7,373 bases of DNA from NCBI GenBank assembly GCA_016932895.1, contig JAFGCA010000740.1, positions 1-7,373 of the forward strand, read 5' to 3'. The DNA comes from Sedimentisphaerales bacterium. Lineage in GTDB: Bacteria; Planctomycetota; Phycisphaerae; Sedimentisphaerales; SG8-4. The notes beneath the pieces are model-generated. The model was given only the letters and a program-made list of their open reading frames with translations. It had not been told where the DNA came from and searched no databases. Within the stretch, counting starts at the first letter, position 1; each line of letters starts with the position of its first letter. The translations under genes and the position numbers were made by a program. Of this stretch, positions 4,918 to 7,373 are shown in pieces.

Positions 4918-7182
4918 CTACGGATCTTTCTCGTCAACGATTTGCGCGTCGATCAGGTCCGTGCCTTTCCATTGTGACTCGGCCTGCATTTTGCCAGAGG
5001 AGTCGAAGATTCGCCACGTCCAGGTGCCGTCCGGAGCGTAGGTACGCTCCCATTCCTTGCGGCCGTCGGCGGACCAGTACGTTTCGGTCCCCGTCTTCTT
5101 GCCCGCGGCGAAGGTCGTCTGCCACTGCTTGGCGCCGTTTTCATAGTAGAAGGTCTGTTCGCCATCCAGCACGAACCGACCATCGCCGGCCAGCCCTCCG
5201 CTCCAGGTGGCTTTCACCTTCCCACTTGGATAATTCTCGGTGAAGCGGCGCACGTCTCGCAGGCTCGACTCGTACGTCGCGCCGGGCTGATCGCTGAGGA
5301 CCCAGGCCTCGTTCAGCTCGATGTGCAGCGGCGCCGGCTTCATCTTGGACGTGACGATATGGATCAGACCATTAGGCGCCTGTGCGGCCGTCGCGTATCC
5401 CACCGTGGTAATGTCGGGCAGGACGCGGCGATGCCAGGTCTGGCCTTCATCGTCGCTGAGGGCGACGAACGATCCGCTATTGCGCGGCGGGGAATCTGAG
5501 ACGAAGAACAGTCGGCCCGACGCCAGCTTGGTGACGGCAGGGCGTTGCCCGCTGCCCAGCGGTGGGAATTCCGTCTTGGTCACGGTGTAGGTCTTGCCGC
5601 CGTCGGTGGTGACCGACTTAGGCATGAATCCTTCGACGCTGGAATCCTTGCCACCGAAACCGATGATGGTGGTTCCGTCTTTGCTCAGGAAGAAGGTCGT
5701 GTGACGTCCGCCGGATCGCCCGCCGGTGTCGCGCCAGGTCTGGCCCTCGTCGGACGATTCCCAGAGGACCGAAGCGGACCCGCGACTGTCGGTGGGCAGG
5801 AAGATCCTGCCGGTCTTGTCGCGGATGACGCTGTTGATCGGCTGCGCCGTGTACGGGCCGACCGGTCCGGTCGGCAAGGCCATGTGAACCGGGCCCCAGG
5901 TCGCGCCATTGTCGGTCGAGACGATGTACTGGAACGGCGGACCGCCCATCAGGCGCGGCGCGCCCCAGAACAGCCACAGCTTGCCGTGCTCGTTCCAGAA
6001 GATTGGTGCCGCATCGGCGACATCGGCGAAGTCGGGCCACGGGGAGGGCATATCCCATTCGTCGCACCCGTAGCGCAGGCGCATGGTCAATATCGTTTGG
6101 TCCGGATCGTTCTCGTACCGCAAGGTGTTGTAGTAGGCCGCGACGATATCCCCATTCTCCAGGACCCCAACGGCCGAGTTGTGATAGGCCGCTCCCAGCG
6201 CCGGCTCCAGGCCGATCTTCCAGCCGACGGTGCGCATGTTGCGCTCCCCCAGGTTCGGAAACAGCGGCCGCGTGTGATAGTACGGTCTGGCCATGTCCGG
6301 ACCGCTCTTCAGGTCCGACGCCTGTTGTTTGACGGCGGTCTGGAAGAACGGTAGACGACGCGGCAGCGGCGCGGTCTTCGGCATTTCCGCCTGCACGACG
6401 CGGAAGCCGATGTTCCCCGTCGCAGACGCGCAATCCGGCGACATGCTGGCGCGATTGGCCGATCGTTTGGGGTAGGCCATCTCCGCCGGGAATCTCTTGC
6501 CGCCATCGTCGCCGGGCGCGTTGCGCCAATCGAGGCCTCCGCCGCGAACGATCCTGGCGATTCCCGTCGCCGGGCCGACCGGGTCGGTCTGCGGTTCGCT
6601 CGGATACACGCCATGCCAGTCGAGGCACCATTCGGCGACGGCCGCCTGCATGTTCTTCACGCCCCAGTCGTTGGGGACCCCGACCGCCGCCGGCTCGGTC
6701 CCGGCGTAAAACGCCGTGCGCGTCCCCGCGCGGCAGGCATATTCCCATTCGGCTTCGGTCGGCAGGCGATAGGGCTTGCCCTCCTTCTGGCTGAGCCACG
6801 CGCAGAACGCCATCGCGTCATTCCAACTTACACCCGAGGCATACGGCGCCCAGTACGGGTCGGCCTGGTAGTCGGGCCGGAACTGGCGGAACTGCTCGGC
6901 GGTCACTTCCGTAGCGCCGATCAGAAAGGGCTTGCTGATGGTCACGCGATGAACGGGGACTTCATCGTAGTCGCCCTCCGTCGAGGGCCTGTCATACTGA
7001 ATCGCATGCACGCCGGCCAGCAACTCCTTCGGCAGCGGCGTCGAATCGACGCCCATCTCGAACGAGCCGGCATCGATCTGCAACAGCGTAATCCCGATCG
7101 TGTTCATGGTGGCCTGCGGCCTGTCGCCCCCGGCGGCAAAAAGAGCGAAGACCAATGCCCCGATGATACACATCCGCGTCAT
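4918..7182 (-). CDS. Exported fusion: FGE/SUMF1-like domain, Asp-box sialidase-like propeller, MORN/YwqK-like tail
   Basis: 754 residues. Residues 1-24 are a signal peptide (MTRMCIIGALVFALFAAGG). Residues 28-265 form an FGE-sulfatase (SUMF1/EgtB/PvdO) domain: DEVPVHRVTISKPF (73-86), GVSWNDAMAFCAWL (117-130), RLPTEAEWEYACRAG (139-153), AEWCLDW (183-189), IVRGGG (211-216) and GNIGFR (256-261). The paired cysteines that sulfatase-activating FGEs carry before the final GFR are absent (the only Cys there is 251), so formylglycine generation is unlikely. Residues 290-640 form a BNR/sialidase-like propeller with four Asp boxes: STDNGATW (422-429), SSDEGQTW (476-483), TTDGGKTY (525-532) and SDDEGQTW (576-583). 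A classical FRIP arginine motif is not seen, so true sialidase activity is uncertain. Residues 650-745 carry MORN/YwqK-like repeats (YYENGAKQWQTTF, GKKTGTETYW). It follows the GH43-like gene by 19 nt, probably in one transcript, suggesting a role in glycan binding or cleavage. The overlapping GTG at 7209 is a poorer start. Confidence 0.9.
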   Translation of the reverse strand: MTRMCIIGALVFALFAAGGDRPQATMNTIGITLLQIDAGSFEMGVDSTPLPKELLAGVHAIQYDRPSTEGDYDEVPVHRVTISKPFLIGATEVTAEQFRQFRPDYQADPYWAPYASGVSWNDAMAFCAWLSQKEGKPYRLPTEAEWEYACRAGTRTAFYAGTEPAAVGVPNDWGVKNMQAAVAEWCLDWHGVYPSEPQTDPVGPATGIARIVRGGGLDWRNAPGDDGGKRFPAEMAYPKRSANRASMSPDCASATGNIGFRVVQAEMPKTAPLPRRLPFFQTAVKQQASDLKSGPDMARPYYHTRPLFPNLGERNMRTVGWKIGLEPALGAAYHNSAVGVLENGDIVAAYYNTLRYENDPDQTILTMRLRYGCDEWDMPSPWPDFADVADAAPIFWNEHGKLWLFWGAPRLMGGPPFQYIVSTDNGATWGPVHMALPTGPVGPYTAQPINSVIRDKTGRIFLPTDSRGSASVLWESSDEGQTWRDTGGRSGGRHTTFFLSKDGTTIIGFGGKDSSVEGFMPKSVTTDGGKTYTVTKTEFPPLGSGQRPAVTKLASGRLFFVSDSPPRNSGSFVALSDDEGQTWHRRVLPDITTVGYATAAQAPNGLIHIVTSKMKPAPLHIELNEAWVLSDQPGATYESSLRDVRRFTENYPSGKVKATWSGGLAGDGRFVLDGEQTFYYENGAKQWQTTFAAGKKTGTETYWSADGRKEWERTYAPDGTWTWRIFDSSGKMQAESQWKGTDLIDAQIVDEKDP

Positions 7183-7188
7183 GAGATG

Positions 7189-7193
7189 TCCTT
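7189..7193 (-). promoter_or_regulatory. Ribosome binding site deciding the fusion-protein start
   Basis: On the minus strand AAGGA ends 6 nt before the ATG at 7182. It supports this start, directly ahead of a normal signal peptide, over the in-frame GTG at 7209, which would overlap the upstream GH43-like gene and add nine polar residues. Confidence 0.75.
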
Positions 7194-7201
7194 TTTCCCC
7201 G

Positions 7202-7373
7202 TCATTCACCCGCTTCGAGCAACTTCTTCACCGTACGTTCGGGCGCCATGAAGATGGTTCCGTGCTTGTGCTTTTCCGGAACGCTGATGGCGTCGGTCAC
7301 GTCGGTAAACGTCACGAAGTCCGTGGTCTTGACGACGCCGTACTTGTATTGCCGATACAGGTCAAAGTATATC
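7202..7373 (-). CDS. C-terminal end of a GH43-like glycoside hydrolase (partial)
   Basis: The last 56 codons of a gene entering from the right edge. The protein reads IYFDLYRQYKYGVVKTTDF, then TFTDVTDAISVPEKHKHGT, and ends KKLLEAGE. The order YxYFDxY, YGxxxTxDFxxxTDV, PxxxxHGT and a final Leu-rich helix is the usual end of GH43-type five-bladed-propeller proteins (arabinosidase/xylosidase-like), where the HGT segment closes the last blade. The catalytic Asp and Glu lie outside the window, so activity and substrate cannot be judged. The stop is 19 nt before the start of the FGE/sialidase fusion gene, consistent with an operon transcribed leftward, the GH43-like gene being upstream. Similar tails occur in GH43-like modules without proven enzyme activity. 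Confidence 0.8.
   Translation of the reverse strand, partial: IYFDLYRQYKYGVVKTTDFVTFTDVTDAISVPEKHKHGTIFMAPERTVKKLLEAGE

Noticed and set aside
5618..6799. 393-residue minus-strand frame inside the fusion gene
   Set aside because: It is a shadow of the 754-residue gene: Arg-rich, without domains, fully nested, and the real frame carries many family motifs.
1..7373. CRISPR arrays, tRNA or rRNA genes, intact insertion sequences
   Set aside because: I found no regularly spaced direct repeats, tRNA-like cloverleaf, rRNA sequence or transposase frame in the window.

Overview
The window looks like a piece of a GC-rich bacterial chromosome, most likely from the Planctomycetota (Phycisphaerae-like). 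This is inferred from the gene content: a secreted GH32 enzyme with an extra N-terminal beta domain, a secreted FGE-like/sialidase-like fusion, a GH43-type tail, small membrane-anchored orphan proteins, an HNH/AP2 remnant and palindrome-rich spacers. No rRNA or other taxonomic marker is present, so the assignment is tentative.

Layout. Positions 2-1654 (+) hold a large orphan protein with a possible transglutaminase-like Cys-His-Asp core; its reading frame is open at the left edge. Facing it on the minus strand (about 1647-1905) is a broken remnant of an HNH/AP2-type homing endonuclease: the AP2 domain is recognisable, a TAA stop interrupts its conserved end, and the HNH part is gone. Next comes a leader-like element (copy A, about 1917-2046) with a sigma70-type promoter match, followed by a cluster of five short hairpins (2115-2275). 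Positions 2339-4072 (+) encode a secreted GH32 beta-fructosidase/levanase-type enzyme with a clear ribosome binding site. Its last codons run into a second palindromic spacer (4028-4152). A second copy of the leader-like element (copy B, about 4233-4361), with a perfect TATAAT box, precedes a 174-residue membrane-anchored protein of unknown function (4372-4896, +).

On the minus strand, converging on that gene with a 21-bp gap, lies a two-gene unit. First is the C-terminal end of a GH43-like protein (7202-7373, cut by the window edge). After a 19-nt gap comes a 754-residue exported protein that joins a formylglycine-generating-enzyme-like domain, a four-Asp-box sialidase-like propeller and a MORN/YwqK-type repeat tail (4918-7182).

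Together the GH32, GH43-like and sialidase-like genes suggest a locus for extracellular or periplasmic glycan breakdown. No SusC/SusD pair, sulfatase or dedicated sugar regulator is visible here. The least ordinary part is the non-coding DNA: two diverged copies (about 77% identical by hand count) of a promoter-plus-leader element in front of two plus-strand genes, with a short hairpin whose sequence differences keep the pairing.
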